A stretch of 64,000 bases of DNA from Echinococcus granulosus (GCF_000524195.1 NW_020170408.1:480326-544325); one strand, 5' to 3'; shown: positions 12,419-25,849, counted from the first letter of the stretch. Made by a program: numbers and translations. Notes: generated by a model not told the origin, from the letters alone.

Positions 12419-14825
12419 CTAAAAGGGTCAGTTATGACTCTTCACTCCAAAACTTGGTGATGATACACAGAAAGTTCGGTTGAATACCCATTTCAGGCCC
12501 TTGGAAAGGAAATTCTGTGTTAATGATCAGGAGGTCAAAAAAGTCCGCTTTATTCTCCACAAATCTCGCTCTGGTGATTTGATTTTGGCAGGCTGTCAGG
12601 ACGGTAATCTGAAATGTCTACCTGATGTGATATTGACTCAATTCCAATGCCACAGAACCCTTACTGACAGAACTGTGACGAGAAGCTGCTTTCATGGTGG
12701 AATGGTTAAGCGGTCGCTGGTTGATTGCTTGGTTGTCCCCAGTCGAGCCCTCCAAAGTCATACACGCTGTGTTTGAGTGTACGTGTGTGGTGAACTACCT
12801 TCAGAACAGTCCACTAGATGATGGTCAGTCAGCAGTGCTGGCCAATATCTAGTTAATCTCTCTACCAGGAACACCCCGAAGTAGGCGTTGAGTGAAGTGG
12901 AAGAAAGTTTCCAGCCTTAAAGACAATCCTGTACTTCACATTGGCTAGCTTTAGGTTACACGGTAGATATTACCTCATCTCTCTCTAATTTGTGCCAATT
13001 ATCAAGGGGACTAGCTAGTTTTTTCGGTCGTAGGCAATAACTCGCAAATTTGACAGGTAGGAGCGTCCAGAAATGTACCTATTTTGGCTGTGAGAAACCT
13101 ACTGATGGTGCTCCTGAATCGAGGAAGTCAAGGGGAAGTAAGCCTTAAGAATATATTTTTAGATATTTCAAGGGTGTTAGGGATAAAAAAGTGACAGATA
13201 CAATTTTTGCTTGTCTTGATAAACTCAAAACGGGATTTTTACACTTACCTAGCGCTCCTATCCGCCCAGGAGAGGCGAGAAGTCATCAGTCTGATCCACA
13301 AGTCCCGCCGCAGAGTAGGAGTACAATCCACAGAGGCTGAAGTGACCGCGTTGGTAAATACACAGTTAAACTATCGTCTTCGACGCTCCTACGTGATCAG
13401 TGCTTGAAAGATCGCCTGAATGTGAGAAGACATGTAATCTCAACACCACTGATGCCTCTCCACAATTCCGCTGTCCCAGGAGAACTGCAATGTAGGCGGG
13501 GAATGGACTGACTTCGTACCGCACTTAATCGGCCGATTCTCTACAATGAAGGCAGTCCGTGTGTCGATAGAAGGTATTGTGCTGTCTCTTAAGAGCAGAA
13601 TCTGCCTCCACTTCACCGGACTAATACCTATAACAGCTTCAACAGAAGAAATCTCCCTCGTATACCTCACAACGGTGGGGCAGAAAGTAGACGGAGTAGA
13701 GGAGACAGTAGTAAGCAAACAGTTGACCAGGAGATAGTTCTGTGAGAATGATGCGGTGTGCGCCTTTGAAGCCTATCGCCGTGGTTGACCACATTTTGGG
13801 AGGCCTCCACATTTATGAAATCGCCACTGTAAGGTTTCGTGATTCAGACAGGTTCAAGTCGCGTCAATCAAGTTCAATCGCCACTTTTTTTCACGGAACT
13901 CAGAAATTGGAGGAAATTTTCTTTGACACTGCAATGGGTGGCACCTCACCAGCAGAACACCGCAGACATTCTTAAAGACTCCCCGAAATTTGCAAATCAT
14001 TGTGACGGGTCGTGGAGGAAACAGGGCGAACCACTTCGGTCATCTGCTTTCGAATCTCCAAACAATGTTTGTCAACAACTTCTGTTTCATGAAATCAAGC
14101 CGAACTTGCTCCATGCCCTTACCACCGAGTTTGTTTAAATAAAGGCGACTTGGCGGGGGGTGCACATTACGCATCGGAGGTTTCATTCTATCATCCACCA
14201 CTACATTGTTTTTTTGAGAGGAATACTTTCTGAAACTTTCAGAATAGTGAAAAGCGTCTTCTTGAAAGGGCATTTTCAATAGGCTGTCAAAGGCGTCTCG
14301 CTGCCGAGACCTGTCGGTCGAAAAAGCCCAAACGATCCACCGAAAGACTGGATGATTCTCTGAACAAATGGATGAGTCCTTCTTCCTAAAATAAACAAAA
14401 GCGACTCAAATGATAATTGCCAGCTTCTTCATGCTTTTTGGGTGTGTAGAGCATCTCCCTAAAGTCGGCGAATCGGAGTTCCTGTTTAATTTGTCAAGGG
14501 GAGAGGGGGAATGAATGGGAGGATCAGCTAATGTATCAACCGGAATGTTCTCGCAGTCCTTCATACATTAATAAAAACTAATTTTATCACTTCAGGTTTG
14601 AAAAAAAGGCTCAACTTTCCAATACATGCTTGTTTGAATGCACTGTTTGAGTGAAAAGAGCGCGGATCGTGCACAAATCGTCATAACGTGAGTAGAAACC
14701 GGTGATCCCTATGGAACGAATATAAGACAACCGGCCCACCAAATTCACAGCTAATGTCTACTTTTGTTTCCTTGAAGACGAAATATCGTCTTCTAATTGC
14801 TCTTCCTGAAGAATGAGATGATGGC

Positions 14826-14840
14826 GATGATGATGATGAT
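14826..14840. repeat. (GAT)5 triplet repeat
   Basis: Five perfect GAT units with degenerate flanks (GATGG before, TATGAAC after). No coding context. Confidence 0.9.
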
Positions 14841-17059
14841 TATGAACAGATGAATGTTATTGGAATTCTTGCATTTTTGACCTTATAAAAGAAATGAAGA
14901 ATGCTGATGGTATCGGAGAAAAATTTGCATCTCTTGTCATCAAAGAATGCGCATCCTCCAGATAATGGACGTCATACCCCTACACGGTATCATCGCAATT
15001 TTTACAGCTGAATCAACTGCAAACCGTCAAAAGGGGATTGGATGAGTAAGCTGCAAAAAAAGCATTTCTAATTACCCTAATTCTATTATTTTTTTATGGA
15101 AAAGGATGTGCGTGTGTGTGAAATCAACCACGAGATCGCCCTAGACCAGACAAGGGGAGGGTGATTCGACTTTGCGCGCTTCAAAAGGGGAAAAGCCTCG
15201 TTCTCCCAGCAAATGGGAGTCAAGGTCACTTTGGATAAATTTTGCTTGTTTAAGTGCATAAAGAAATTTAAGAATCCGTAGGGAAGAACACCTACTACTG
15301 AAATACAAAAAAGTCACCCTGGATTTCGATGTGCAGAAAGTTAAGTGCCCTCTCAGTGGCCTTTTTCTATGATTCAAAGGTCTTGCAATCATCTACAAGG
15401 GTCAGGATGGATGATTCGTTTGCCAGTTCCATCACTGCAGTGCCACAAGTCTTCCCTGAAATCGTGATACACCAAGGAGATGGAAGGCAACTAGCAAGAC
15501 CCCCGAAGGTTACACCACGGTATGGAAGTACTGCTGTTGGGGTCTTAAATGCCCTCTAATTCTGGTCCACAAGAGTGGATATTTTAAGGAGTTTTATGCC
15601 TTCACCATTGCCTGCTGTCTTCCAACACGAAGAAGGACATTTATTACTCCCTAGGTAGACTTTGTGGATGCCAAAAATGAATAAGTTTTCCAATCAGAGG
15701 TACTTTGCATTTCCCAGAGGACCAGTATAAATCCACCGCATGAAGTAAAGTTTCCAATTCATCCATAGCCCGCCGGAAGTATTTGCCGCCTTGAAGAGTG
15801 GTTTTTCGAAGGAATGGAGATTTATCGCTTTTGTCCATACTTTAGCAACCCTCAAACCTCCACTTTGCCTCTCTCCCTCCCCGCTTTTCCTACTCCTTCT
15901 CCTTTGCCATTTAATCTGGCTCTGCAAACCCAAGTTGGCAATATCTCGCTGAGATGTAGCTTAAGTCTACTACAGTTCTTTACGTTCGTTAAGCCGTATC
16001 GTCTAATATAAACTTGAATTTAGGAGGTTTTCCGAAGGGTTTCCAGCTATTGCGAAATGAGTGATGAGTTATTGCCGTCCCAGGGAAGACTCGAGATGCT
16101 ATAATGGCGACATCGATGAGGGAGTCCGGTGAATAATGGAGAAGGCGTCCAAGTGATCAACTAGCAGAAGCCTCATTGAAGCCTAGTCCATCTAATGTTC
16201 TGGATGAAAAGAGTGAAAAATGCGGAAATACTGGTCTTCAGTGACGCAGAAACTGCCGTTGAATAAGAAAGTAGGAAGCCGGAATGCCGCATCAGGTGGA
16301 AGTAGATCTGGACCCAACTGAACCAACGCTGTTGAATACTAACATGGGAGTTGAAGGGATTTCTTTAATTCAGTGTCAATCACCGGATGGCCTTAGCTGC
16401 CTTCATCAATCACAATGTGATGGAAGGTGATGAAGGGGTGGTGTTCGCAACTTTCTCGCCATGAGATTTATCGGGCCACCTTGGAGTCTGGGTGGCCCAT
16501 TGAATAGGGTTCAGCCTCCTTCAACTAACACTGGAAGGTCCAGACAACTCCAACACTTAACAATCTACCTGCCATCTCCTTTTAAGCTATGGTTCAGCCA
16601 AACTGAATTCCACAGAAAAAACAAACAAGTTGTATTAACTTCCAGTAAGCAGAAACACCAGATTTTAGCCAATCCAGACATGTTAAAATTGCCCACAACA
16701 TTAAAATTAATCTCGAGCAGTACTATGTCAATTAAAGAAATGTCATTTTATTGTCTCTTTAAAGGTTGTTTAAATGAAGAAGAATGGTGGCAGTTGTGGT
16801 GAGCGGGCATTTGAGTCCCATCCTGGACAATAATTTGCCTTTAAAAGTTGAATTTTGAGATTAAAAAATGGGGAGGAAAAATTGGAAAAAAAGAAATCAT
16901 TTCTACTTACGAGTCCATTTTACTAGTAATTTGTTTTTTTATTTTGTTATGGTTTAAGCCCGACTTTGGATTGCCCGCTAAAAGCTCAAGAAAATGGAGG
17001 TGTGCATATCGCCCGTTTTACCTCCTGGGGTTGATCTCACTCGTCGTCCATTCCACATT

Positions 17060-17162
17060 TTTATCTATCTATCAATCCATCCTGTATCCATCATTCTTGT
17101 GTCTAGCCATCCTTTATCTGTCCACCCTGTACCTATCCATTCACTTATCCACCCACCTCACC
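17060..17162. repeat. Imperfect TATC/CATCC-type low-complexity tract
   Basis: Successive variants of tatc, atcc and cacc units run for about 100 bases. It makes small repetitive ORFs in two frames (16848-17240 and 16994-17290), which I do not consider genes. Confidence 0.75.
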
Positions 17163-19840
17163 AAGTCGAGAGGACTCACATTTTCAAAAGGGCTGGATAT
17201 GGTGGCGTTTCTTGTAATAGCGGATCCTGTCTCCATTTAAACGACTCAGTAGTCCTAAAAGCTTTAACAGACGCTGTTTGCATGGAATAGGTGGAGGGGA
17301 TGGGACTTCAGCAGGTGGACAATTCCGTCTACGGTGTATCAAATGGTGGTATAAGTTTCGAGTTGGAACCTTTGGCAGTAACCACCTTCTGCGACGGCTA
17401 CATATCACATATTTCTAGAAGTCCTCACTGCTTTAGAGCCTATTTCATCCCCCTCCATAATGCAGTCATGTTCAAGTCTCGTCTGCTAAACACAATGGAC
17501 ACTGTGCCAGGAGGACTGCCACCGTACCAATGGACTGACCGCTCCTCATGCTTAAGGATGCGTGTAAACTAACAATGGATTGAACTGGATGATCCACCAA
17601 CAAGTTTCAATACTTAAGTCATATCAAAAGGTGCAAGAAATTTTCCAACACTTTACAATACTTCTTTTGATTGCGTAGGGGACGTTGATGATTTTGGGCG
17701 TGCTAGCCTCCAGTTAGCCTTATGGAAGTAGCACTTGAGACCTGAATAGCACCAATTCATAAACCCGGGAATTCTTGTTATTCCTTCCTAATCTTTTTTC
17801 TCCCTCACAATCCGCCACCACTTCAACTTGATGGATCTGTTTTATCATCAACTTATTTTGTTTTTTTTTTTGCCTTTTTGGTCTGTTTGCAATTCCATAG
17901 CGCTATTCCATTATTCCGACGCTAAAATGAATGATGAACAAGCATCGTGTAAGCTCCTAAAACCTTTTGCTAAATTTATTTATTTACCGAGTTAAAACCA
18001 AATTTAAAACTTAAAACCTTCTAGACGTTTGTTTAAAATACTTCCTCGCGAATGATTTATTTCACATTTTTATATGGAAGCGTGAACCAAAGCCCTAGGG
18101 AGCGACAGAAAACAAGGAAAAAAACAGAGGAATCGTCTTACGTCTCAGCAAAACCCACTTCAGCTCCTTTTTCCACGGAATGCAGAAGTTAGCGTTGAGG
18201 AAAAGTCAGCAGACACGGTGTGTTTGGATGACCCAGATTATTTTCGCCTGCCACCAGTGCCTGACAGGGCACACTTGTGCTCAAGTCCTTCCATAAGTGA
18301 TCCGTCAAAAGGGCTAGGTCCATCTTGCGCGGGGGATTTGCGTCTGTAACTTTCCTCTTCACAACAAGGAAACAAAGCATAGCAAAGGGGATCTTCTGTC
18401 GTACTTGAACCAGGTGAAACTGCTTCTGCAAAGGCCGAGTAGGGGACAACAAAGAGGGTCCCAAAAAAGGAAACAACCTTCTTGATTGCCAATTAATTAA
18501 AAAGCAGTAAGATTAAAAATTATGTGTTGTTAACCAGTTTTATTACAATTGGTCTCCTAAAAGAATAGGAATTTGGGATGACTGGAACTTAAGACTTTTC
18601 ATAAAATGCCGCCGATTGAGATAAAATGAATAACTATTTAGAATTTACTGTATAAGAGTATTTTAATAATGCACCAAAAAACTTCGTGCCTGGTCGATTT
18701 CCATTGGTCAGCAATTCGCAACCGGGCTAGGTCATCAATGGCTGAAAACTCAAGTTCCTGGGTTCTGCTAGTCGCTATTTGTTCAATATAGTATCATCAA
18801 ACATATAAATTTCGAATATTTTTAGCCTTTGAAAGACCCGTTTCTAGAAGAACAAAAGCAACGAAATACTAGTAAAAAGTACTGTTAATGCTTGATCTCT
18901 TTTGGCCATAAATTTCCAAAGAGGTTTAACCGTCGAAGGATGGAATTAAGTTTTTCCAAGTTGCTTGTTCATTTTTGCAAAAGAGTTGCAGCCCATCACT
19001 TTTGCACAAGAGTGGTGGATTGAATTAACCGCTCATGCATTTTGCTCCAGATGGTGTTAAATCCTTCGTGCCTCTTTCTTGCCCTCAGCCCTGCTGCCAC
19101 TTTTGCCGTAGCTTCTCGGCTACGCTTTTTCAGAGAGCGGCTTAAAAGAAAGTGCTACAGTGTACGCGCCTACAAAACCTTTTAGCGCTTTAGCTCTTGA
19201 TTATTTGGGTCAAGGGAATTTACTGATAAATGCGCCGCCTCTACGTGCCCCCTGGCCACAGAGGCGTCTCCGTCGGAATCCCAAATCAGCGCGTCTTGCT
19301 CAGGCTGTTTTCATGCGCCTGTGGAAATTTCAAAAAAGGAATTTGGAGACAGAGGATCACTGAGACAGAGAAGCAAATAACCATATATTAATTAGCAAAC
19401 AGCCCACTAAAAGACATGCTAAGTTGACGCAGGAGGAAGTAAAGGGAGGACATTAGTCCACTGTCAGTCAAGGCAAAGAAAAGTGCTTTTTATTTAAACA
19501 ATTCAAATCAGACACTTTACGTCACAAGTAGGCCTTACCGTGTTGAGCAAAGTAAGTTCTTACCAAGTTCGGGTAATGACTCGAAGCGACATTTTAGAAG
19601 TTTTAACCACCTTGTTGTTTGTTTGAGTAACTGCAACTTAAGGAAAGTCCTTAACATTTCACCAGCTGAAAAGGTTAGCAAATTAGTCTATTTTTAGTCA
19701 GGAAGGGCGATTTTTAATTTCCATTAAATGTTATCCAGGTTTAGGTGGATTTAGTGTAATACGATAGTGGTTTATCCCTCGGTTTTAGTGAGGCGCCACT
19801 TTTGTACTTCGAATTAGCCCCCTTGTACCTCGCTGGGTGG

Positions 19841-19871
19841 GCTGGCCTTTTGGGCCATGCCAATAGCCCAG
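19841..19871 (+). repeat. Possible dispersed repeat with GGGCCATGCC core, copy 1
   Basis: A C/G-rich segment with the core GGGCCATGCC followed by TAG. Similar segments occur at 62985-63015 (plus) and, in reverse orientation, near 22645-22675. The match is short and imperfect, so kinship is tentative. Confidence 0.3.
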
Positions 19872-20636
19872 ACACCTCCGTGCTGAATATATATATTCTG
19901 CCCGAGTATTTTGTCTTCTTTCGTCTTCAGGGAGTCTCGGGACGCTACATTAGCATCATTTGTCTTTCTAGTTTAAAAGAAGCACTGTATAAAATTATAT
20001 GGGCAAGAGTTCAAAACTGAAATGTTTTTCGTGTTTAAGGCTATTAGGCGTCACTAGGTGATTCAATAAATGACCCTTAGGTGGTATACAAGCTAAACCG
20101 TGGTATCCGGTTATTTCTCCTGTGTAAAATAAGCCCTTTTTTAACATAAAATACCCTAAGAATGTTTCGTAAAATCAAATAGCTTTTGCTAATAACCCAG
20201 CAAATAAAATTTGGTGCATTTTTTTTCTTTGAAAAGTTTGTAAAACTTTTTTTGCATTTAATTAAAAAGCAAAAAATGATACGTGGTGTACTGGAATTAC
20301 CAACGAAATTTTTCATTGGTTTCAGCAGTGATGAAAAATAAGTATCCACAAGCAAGAAATAATACTTAGGAGCGTCCCGAAATTTTATATCGTAAAATTT
20401 TTTTATACACTACAGGGGGTTCATTCTCCTTTGGCATTGATCCCCTAAATCTAGTCTTATTGATATTCGTCAGTAAGTAATCCGGGTCATTTGAATGCGT
20501 CTGTCTTAATTCTGCTATTTATCTTTTCCAATTTACTCTGTTAACTGCAGTAGTTCTTGCAGTTTTGCACCAGAAGTATTGCTTCCCTTATCTGTACTTC
20601 ACCTCCTTTTTTTGTGATAACTTCAAATTTTATCTG

Positions 20637-21695
20637 ATGACCTCGTTTCGGCGGTTTCATCTCGATGTCTGGGCCATTCTAACCATGATCCTTCAGATCA
20701 TATTCTACGGCGTATCTTTCACTGGTTATAGTACGCCTTATTTGGCTGTAACCGTTGCTCGAGTTCTTCCCCCACATTGTTGGATATGGACACTACTAAC
20801 ATTCAGCTTTTACAACACTCGTATTCTTCATGTCTTCCTTGATATGACTACCGTCTATCTTGTCGATGTAGTAATGTTCCCCTCATGGAAAATGGCCGAG
20901 GTAGTTCGTTGTTGTGCTATATCGCAACTCGTCTCAACAGGTCTAGCTGTTTGCACGCTCTTCATCGGCTATGCATGCACATTTGATACTAACCTCCTAT
21001 GGAAAACACCTATTTGCGGTTTGAGTCCCCTCCTCGGTGCTGCATTAGTTGTTGCTCGCCAACTAACTCCTAATAATGTTCTTGCAAACCTTCCACTTGG
21101 AAAGTTTCGCACCAAGCACATCGCGTTTACCATATTCTTCTGTTTCCTTCTCTTCGCTATCCTCCGCATTATCGATTATATTCACTTCCTCTTATTATCC
21201 TTTGGAGCATTTGTCACTTGGGTGTATCTTCGGTTCTTCCAAAGACACAGCAATGGTGACATTGGTGACACAACAGATGCCTTTAAGTTTTCGGGGTAGG
21301 TTTTTAGATGCGTGTTAACTTATTTCATGCCTATCACAGATTCTTTCCCAATCATCTAGAGCCACCGGTATCAATTGCTTCGAATGCTATCTACAATCTG
21401 CTTGTCAAGTTGCATCTTTGTCGCTCCCAAATGGTTTTCGACTTAGAGTACTCAGAGCCCCCGTTCACCGTCCGAGTAGTTGCCAATGATGGCGTTGAAA
21501 AACTCGAGTATGCTTACTTTGCTCATATTTTTCCACTTTGTTTCTTTTCACTGTTCTTCATGTTTCCATACCTCCCTTTATCTGCCTAGATCTTCCCAAG
21601 TAAAACAAAATACAAATTCAGAAACATATCTACCAAAAGAAGTCTCAGTGCAACCTTCGTCAGCTGATGTTGACTTGCCTTCCAAATCGTCCTAA
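20637..21695 (+). CDS. TMEM115: Transmembrane protein 115 (Golgi membrane protein)
   Basis: TMEM115 is a multi-pass rhomboid-fold-related Golgi protein linked to COG-complex function and retrograde transport (family knowledge). Three exons: 20637-21295, 21340-21507, 21590-21695, all GT..AG and in phase, coding 310 residues. Diagnostic stretches are 'LAVTVARVLPPHCWIWTLLT' near residue 40, which mirrors the human 'LAVTPGYLFPPNFWIWTL', and 'WVYLRFFQRHSNGDIGD' near residue 205, mirroring 'WVYLRFYQRHSRGRGDM'. The exon 1/2 junction joins '..FSG' to 'FFPNHLEPPV', also family-like. Several hydrophobic helices fill residues 10-200, and the C-terminal tail is polar and Ser-rich. I chose the ATG at 20637 because it puts the first helix where the family has it; an upstream in-frame extension from 20565 lacks similarity. 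Confidence 0.88.
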
Positions 21696-21850
21696 CTTGT
21701 TCCTGTTTTTTAAGATTTAATCTTTTGTTTGCTTTTTCAAGAACCCGAGACTACGTTATGTTTTTTTTTTACAGAAATGTCGGCTCTTTTGTAAGTTGCG
21801 CCTCCACTTTGCTGTGGGGCGGATTATTTCCGTCTTTATATCACTATTTA

Positions 21851-21856
21851 AATAAA
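21851..21856 (+). promoter_or_regulatory. Poly(A) signal of TMEM115
   Basis: AATAAA about 155 bases after the TMEM115 stop, in A/T-rich sequence. Confidence 0.55.
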
Positions 21857-24839
21857 TATTGTAGGAACTATTATCTGTATTGATGTTCTGGAAGTTCTGT
21901 CTTATCCCATTGTATACTTGTTTAGCTTACTGTCTGCCACTTATCAACTTTACTTACTTGGGGACTTCTTACATCAATCGGCCTAACCACTGTAGGTGAG
22001 AGAGGATGTTAGACTGCTGAAATCGTTTGATGATTCAGTTAATTGGTCCATTTTGTCACGGACGAACCGATCGTTTACTGTGATATTTCTTTACCATCCT
22101 GGGAATAAGTGGGGCTGAAATTTGAATCTCAATATCCAAATTGTTACTCTATGCTACGCTCAATGGTTTGAAATGTGCTGAATCCCCATTTCGTCAAATG
22201 TTTGTCTTTGGAACGAATCATTTGACTGCGATCTGATGGGATGCTACCTCAATCTTGATTGGGTTTCGTTTCACCAATGAAAGTGCACCTCCTTAACCAA
22301 TGAAATTGCTCCTATGGTTGGAATTCTAGCCATTGAAAAGGCAGATCCATTGGCTTCGCTCGATGGAAGAGACTGGTAAGCTACTCGCCTTTTTTACAAA
22401 ATCGAATGCTTTGGTCTGAACACCCCGCCCTTGCATGTGATGTGATTTATGAGTTGCTGGTATCCTGCGAATTGTTTTCCCAAAGCATTCTCAAATGCCT
22501 GTGTCAGTAGTTCCTCGCGTTACTTGTGACTGACAGGCCCATTTAGCATTGCAATATTTTGAAAGCCTGTAGTGCGATGCTTTGATATTTTTGAAAATCT
22601 GTATTTAATTACTTGCGTACTTAAGTCCAGGCGGATTGCAATTCCGCTTAGTGGCATGGCCTCCGGGCAATGCCAGTAAAACCAGCCCCTCGGTACCTCG
22701 GTAATATCTCTTCTGGTATGCTACTGGGATTTTCTATGACTTCGATTGAAAATCGGGTGCTACAGCAGGACCCATTGTTTAAACTAATCAATTTATTCAA
22801 AGCAAAACTACAGCCTTTTTGACTTGACCTTCAACCGACGCAGTCAACTGTAATGTCATGCGTTATTATAACTCTATCAGTGGTATGACCTCTGTTATCA
22901 CAATTTAGGTTATATTATGAAATGTCTTGTTGGTACAGTGCCTGGATTTGTCGATAAATTATGCAAGTCTAATTAAATTGTTGGTGAAATTGGGTAAATA
23001 CTACTGAAAACTACTCGAGTAATGTAGACCCCAGGATGTGGAATGGGTGTTGCGTGTTTGTTTCTCTTCTTCCCTATGTGACTTGAAATCTAGAAATTCC
23101 AATTCAAAAGCTAGTGATCTCAATGAAGACCATAACCTCCAGAAGCGGAAAGGCCATAATTCATGCTGCTATCGTGGTATCGTGCCACAAACTCTGACTC
23201 GATTGAAGTCCTCGCCTCGAGACTTTTTCGTAGTCGTGACCAGACATGTCGGTAGGGAAGAAGGCTGATTGTAAACCCACGGAAGGGCCGAGAGGTTAGA
23301 TGCATAGTTTTCAAAACGGAGGTAAATTGGCTTTGCAAAGAGGGCATTTATAATGTGGAGCCCCCTTTTTAAAACGTCTAATTTGAAGCAACTTCAAGAT
23401 GCCATCGACACCTTTTTAGGTTTCTTTTTGCTGATTGGTTGTTATTTTAGCCACTGCTCAGCTAATGGAAACGCCGGGGAGCCAGCATTTACTCACGTAG
23501 TACATACAATTGCAAACAAACCGGCCAGCGATGGGTCCTTTTAACATATCTTGGTGCAGGGTTGTTTGCCTTCATGCTATACACAGGAATAGGTTGGCTG
23601 TCAAGAGGTGATGTGACTTTGAAAAGCCCTCAAATGCTGATCTCAGTAGGTTCAGCGAGTTGAGGGGCCCGCATTTTGTGACGCTTGGCTGCGGTTTTGG
23701 GCAGTAACCTCGGGGTCGCTATGCACCTAAACCAAGTTTTCTCACCGTTGCCATGGCGGTAGTGCTCAAAGCCTTCTCTGAGAGTAAGCACCTAGTTTTT
23801 TTTCAAAAAAAAACAGAGAGGCATAATTGTAACCGAGATTTGAAACAACCATAGCACATGCCTGCCATAGGACCCACTCCTGACTTAAGACAACGCGAAT
23901 GCTGCCCTACGATTTGCCTATCATCCACTAGTTTATGTATTTATTTAACGACTTTGAGCAATCAAAAAATAGTTTTCCATAATGGTTCGCTTGTTCGCAG
24001 TCACCGTTCACTTTCTACATTGCGCAATGAGGGCATTCAAACAAGAGCATTATGTGCCTCTTTAAAAATGTACAGGTACTGGAGGCGAATTTGAATCCGT
24101 TTTAGCTAGGGTCTGACTGTAATTGAACAATTAGCTTTTTCTACTGCATATAAGTCTATCAGTATCCCTCTGATCTTTTCAGAAGGTATGTGCTGCTAGT
24201 GACGTGGACGGTGTCACGCCGACGCGATAAAGCAGTCTGCGGAGATTATATGCCTGCAAAACCAAACTCATGGCTAATTTAACTAAAAACCACCTCCTAC
24301 ATCTAAACTCTAAAAAATTCAGAATAATGGGCCCAAGGAGGTGTTGAATTTGATATTTATTGTCCCAGTGTGATGTTTCACTTATGAGAAAATGGTATGT
24401 AAAAATAAACTTTATCCGTGGCTTTTGATAGGTGACAAGGATTGGCAATCAAGAGCAGTTAAGTCGATGCCTCAGACAAGAATAAAACACAGCTGTAAGA
24501 CAGGCGATATTTTATAATTATCGGGATTGTTTGTAGGCCAATTGCAATAACCACTCTATCTGTTTTTTTTAAAATCACCGCAAAAATTAATATTAACTGC
24601 ATCACTGCATACATTGGTAAGTGGCAAAAAACTTGTACGATTCAATCCAATATGACATTTTTGACCGTAACTTGTAAATTGCCGGCCAAAAGTTGACCAC
24701 GTAATGTTGTGCGCATTTCTATTATAGTTTGCTAAAGATATTTAAATGCAAAACTAGCATACGCGCAGCTAATTTTTTGGGAAAATCCCCAAAATACTTT
24801 CACGTTTGTTTGTTTAAATTTTTACACGGCGTTAAACAG
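21857..24839. other. Intergenic region between TMEM115 and RPSA
   Basis: No gene is supported. ORFs such as 23038-23268 (plus), 23120-23347 (minus) and 23858-24094 (plus) show no family likeness. It contains one segment (about 22645-22675) that resembles, on the minus strand, the GGGCCATGCC-core segments elsewhere. Confidence 0.5.
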
Positions 24840-24860
24840 GTGCTTTTTTCGAAATCTGCT
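24837..24860 (+). promoter_or_regulatory. Possible splice acceptor and pyrimidine tract in RPSA 5' leader
   Basis: A T-rich run ends in AAACAG at 24839, followed by TGCTTTTTTC. This could be an acceptor for a 5' UTR intron or spliced leader (flatworms trans-splice some mRNAs), or simply a TOP-like pyrimidine tract typical of ribosomal protein leaders. The sequence cannot decide between these. Confidence 0.3.
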
Positions 24861-24892
24861 CGTGTCTTACTGGCTTCTCGGGCTGTCCTACG

Positions 24893-25830
24893 ATGTCGGG
24901 TGGAATTGAAGCTCTTGAGCTCAAGGAGGATGATATTAGGTTGATGGTTGCGGCCAAAGTTCATCTCGGTAGCACAAACGCTAACTACCAAATGCAGCAG
25001 TACGTGTACGATCGCAATGATGAAGGTAACCATATCATTCATCTGAACAAAACCTGGGAGAAATTGCTCCTTGCTGCACGTGCCATTTGTGCTATCGAAA
25101 ATCCTGCCGATGTTGTCATAATCGGTGGTCAACCCACTTGCCAGCGTGGTGCTCTCAAATTTGCTCACTACACCGGAACCACGTCTGTCCCTGGCCGCTT
25201 TACACCTGGTGCTTTTACCAACCAGATACAATCTGGATTCAAAGAGCCCCGCCTTCTCATTGTATGCGATCCAAAGGGTGATCATCAGCCTGTTCGTGAG
25301 GCCTCAGCTGTCAACATCCCTGTTATTGCCTTCTGCAATACTGATTCGCCACTGCAATGCGTCGATATTGCTATCCCATGCAACAACGATGTAGGCTGTT
25401 TAGTTTGTTTGTCATTTTTGGTGTTATACAGAAATACTCTATTGCGCTGATGCTATGGATGTTGGCTCGTGAGGTTCGTCGTATGCGCGGTCTCGATCCT
25501 AGGTCGCAGCCGTGGGATGTCATGATGGATCTTTTCCTCATGAGAGAGCACGTTGATGAAGCCCCTGAGGGTGCCGAGGGGGAGGCCCAAGAGGCTCCTT
25601 TCGAGCAGGGAACAGCTGACGCAGGTAAATTTTGTCTTCGTCTGAGCTCAAACCGATCATAAGGTGTGATTTAGTTTGATTGTGTTTCCCCTTTAAAAGC
25701 GGAGGCCGAAGCTGCGGAATGGGCCGCCGAGGCATCTCTCCCCGTTGCTGGAATGCCGGAGCTCGGTGTCGCTGGTGCTGGTGGCAGCTGGACAGCCTAC
25801 GATGTAAAGGCTGATGCTTCATGGACCTAA
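24893..25830 (+). CDS. RPSA: 40S ribosomal protein SA (laminin-receptor homologue)
   Basis: Component of the small ribosomal subunit, homologue of bacterial uS2, also described as a laminin-binding protein. Exons 24893-25390, 25432-25624 and 25700-25830 join in phase (0, then 1) to code 273 residues against 295 in human. Hallmarks include '[18 protein letters not shown]' near residue 18, '[13 protein letters not shown]' near 52, '[12 protein letters not shown]' near 102, '[12 protein letters not shown]' near 142, and '[12 protein letters not shown]' just after exon 2 begins. The vertebrate laminin-binding peptide is only partly kept ([14 protein letters not shown] where human has CNNKGAHSVGLMWWM). 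The acidic tail keeps Trp-containing units (AEWAA, GSWTAY, ASWT). Introns are 41 and 75 nt, too short to host a typical box H/ACA snoRNA. A roughly 160-aa antisense ORF over exon 1 is a shadow. Confidence 0.97.
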
Positions 25831-25840
25831 GAAGTTTGTA

Positions 25841-25846
25841 AATAAA
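25841..25846 (+). promoter_or_regulatory. Poly(A) signal of RPSA
   Basis: AATAAA ten bases after the RPSA stop codon, giving a minimal 3' UTR as expected for a ribosomal protein mRNA. Confidence 0.8.
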
Positions 25847-25849
25847 GTT

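Larger units (their letters stand above)
12419..20636. other. Gene-poor 8.2-kb interval
   Basis: I see no gene I can name between the semaphorin-like gene and TMEM115. Small ORFs exist (13207-13407, 15329-15559, 17291-17572 plus; 13440-13718, 18189-18476 minus), but none has an ATG, splice signals and family similarity together. The interval holds a GAT triplet run, an imperfect tetranucleotide tract and a basic ORF at 19160-19363. Confidence 0.5.

Noticed and set aside
16848..17290. 130-aa and 98-aa plus-strand ORFs with repeated Ile/Leu/Tyr/Ser
   Set aside because: Products of an imperfect tetranucleotide repeat read in two frames.
18189..18492. Overlapping minus-strand ORFs, one with a signal-peptide-like start
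   Set aside because: No ATG in the hydrophobic frame, no splice context, no recognisable protein.
24800..25285. 161-aa minus-strand ORF over RPSA exon 1
   Set aside because: Antisense shadow with no family likeness.
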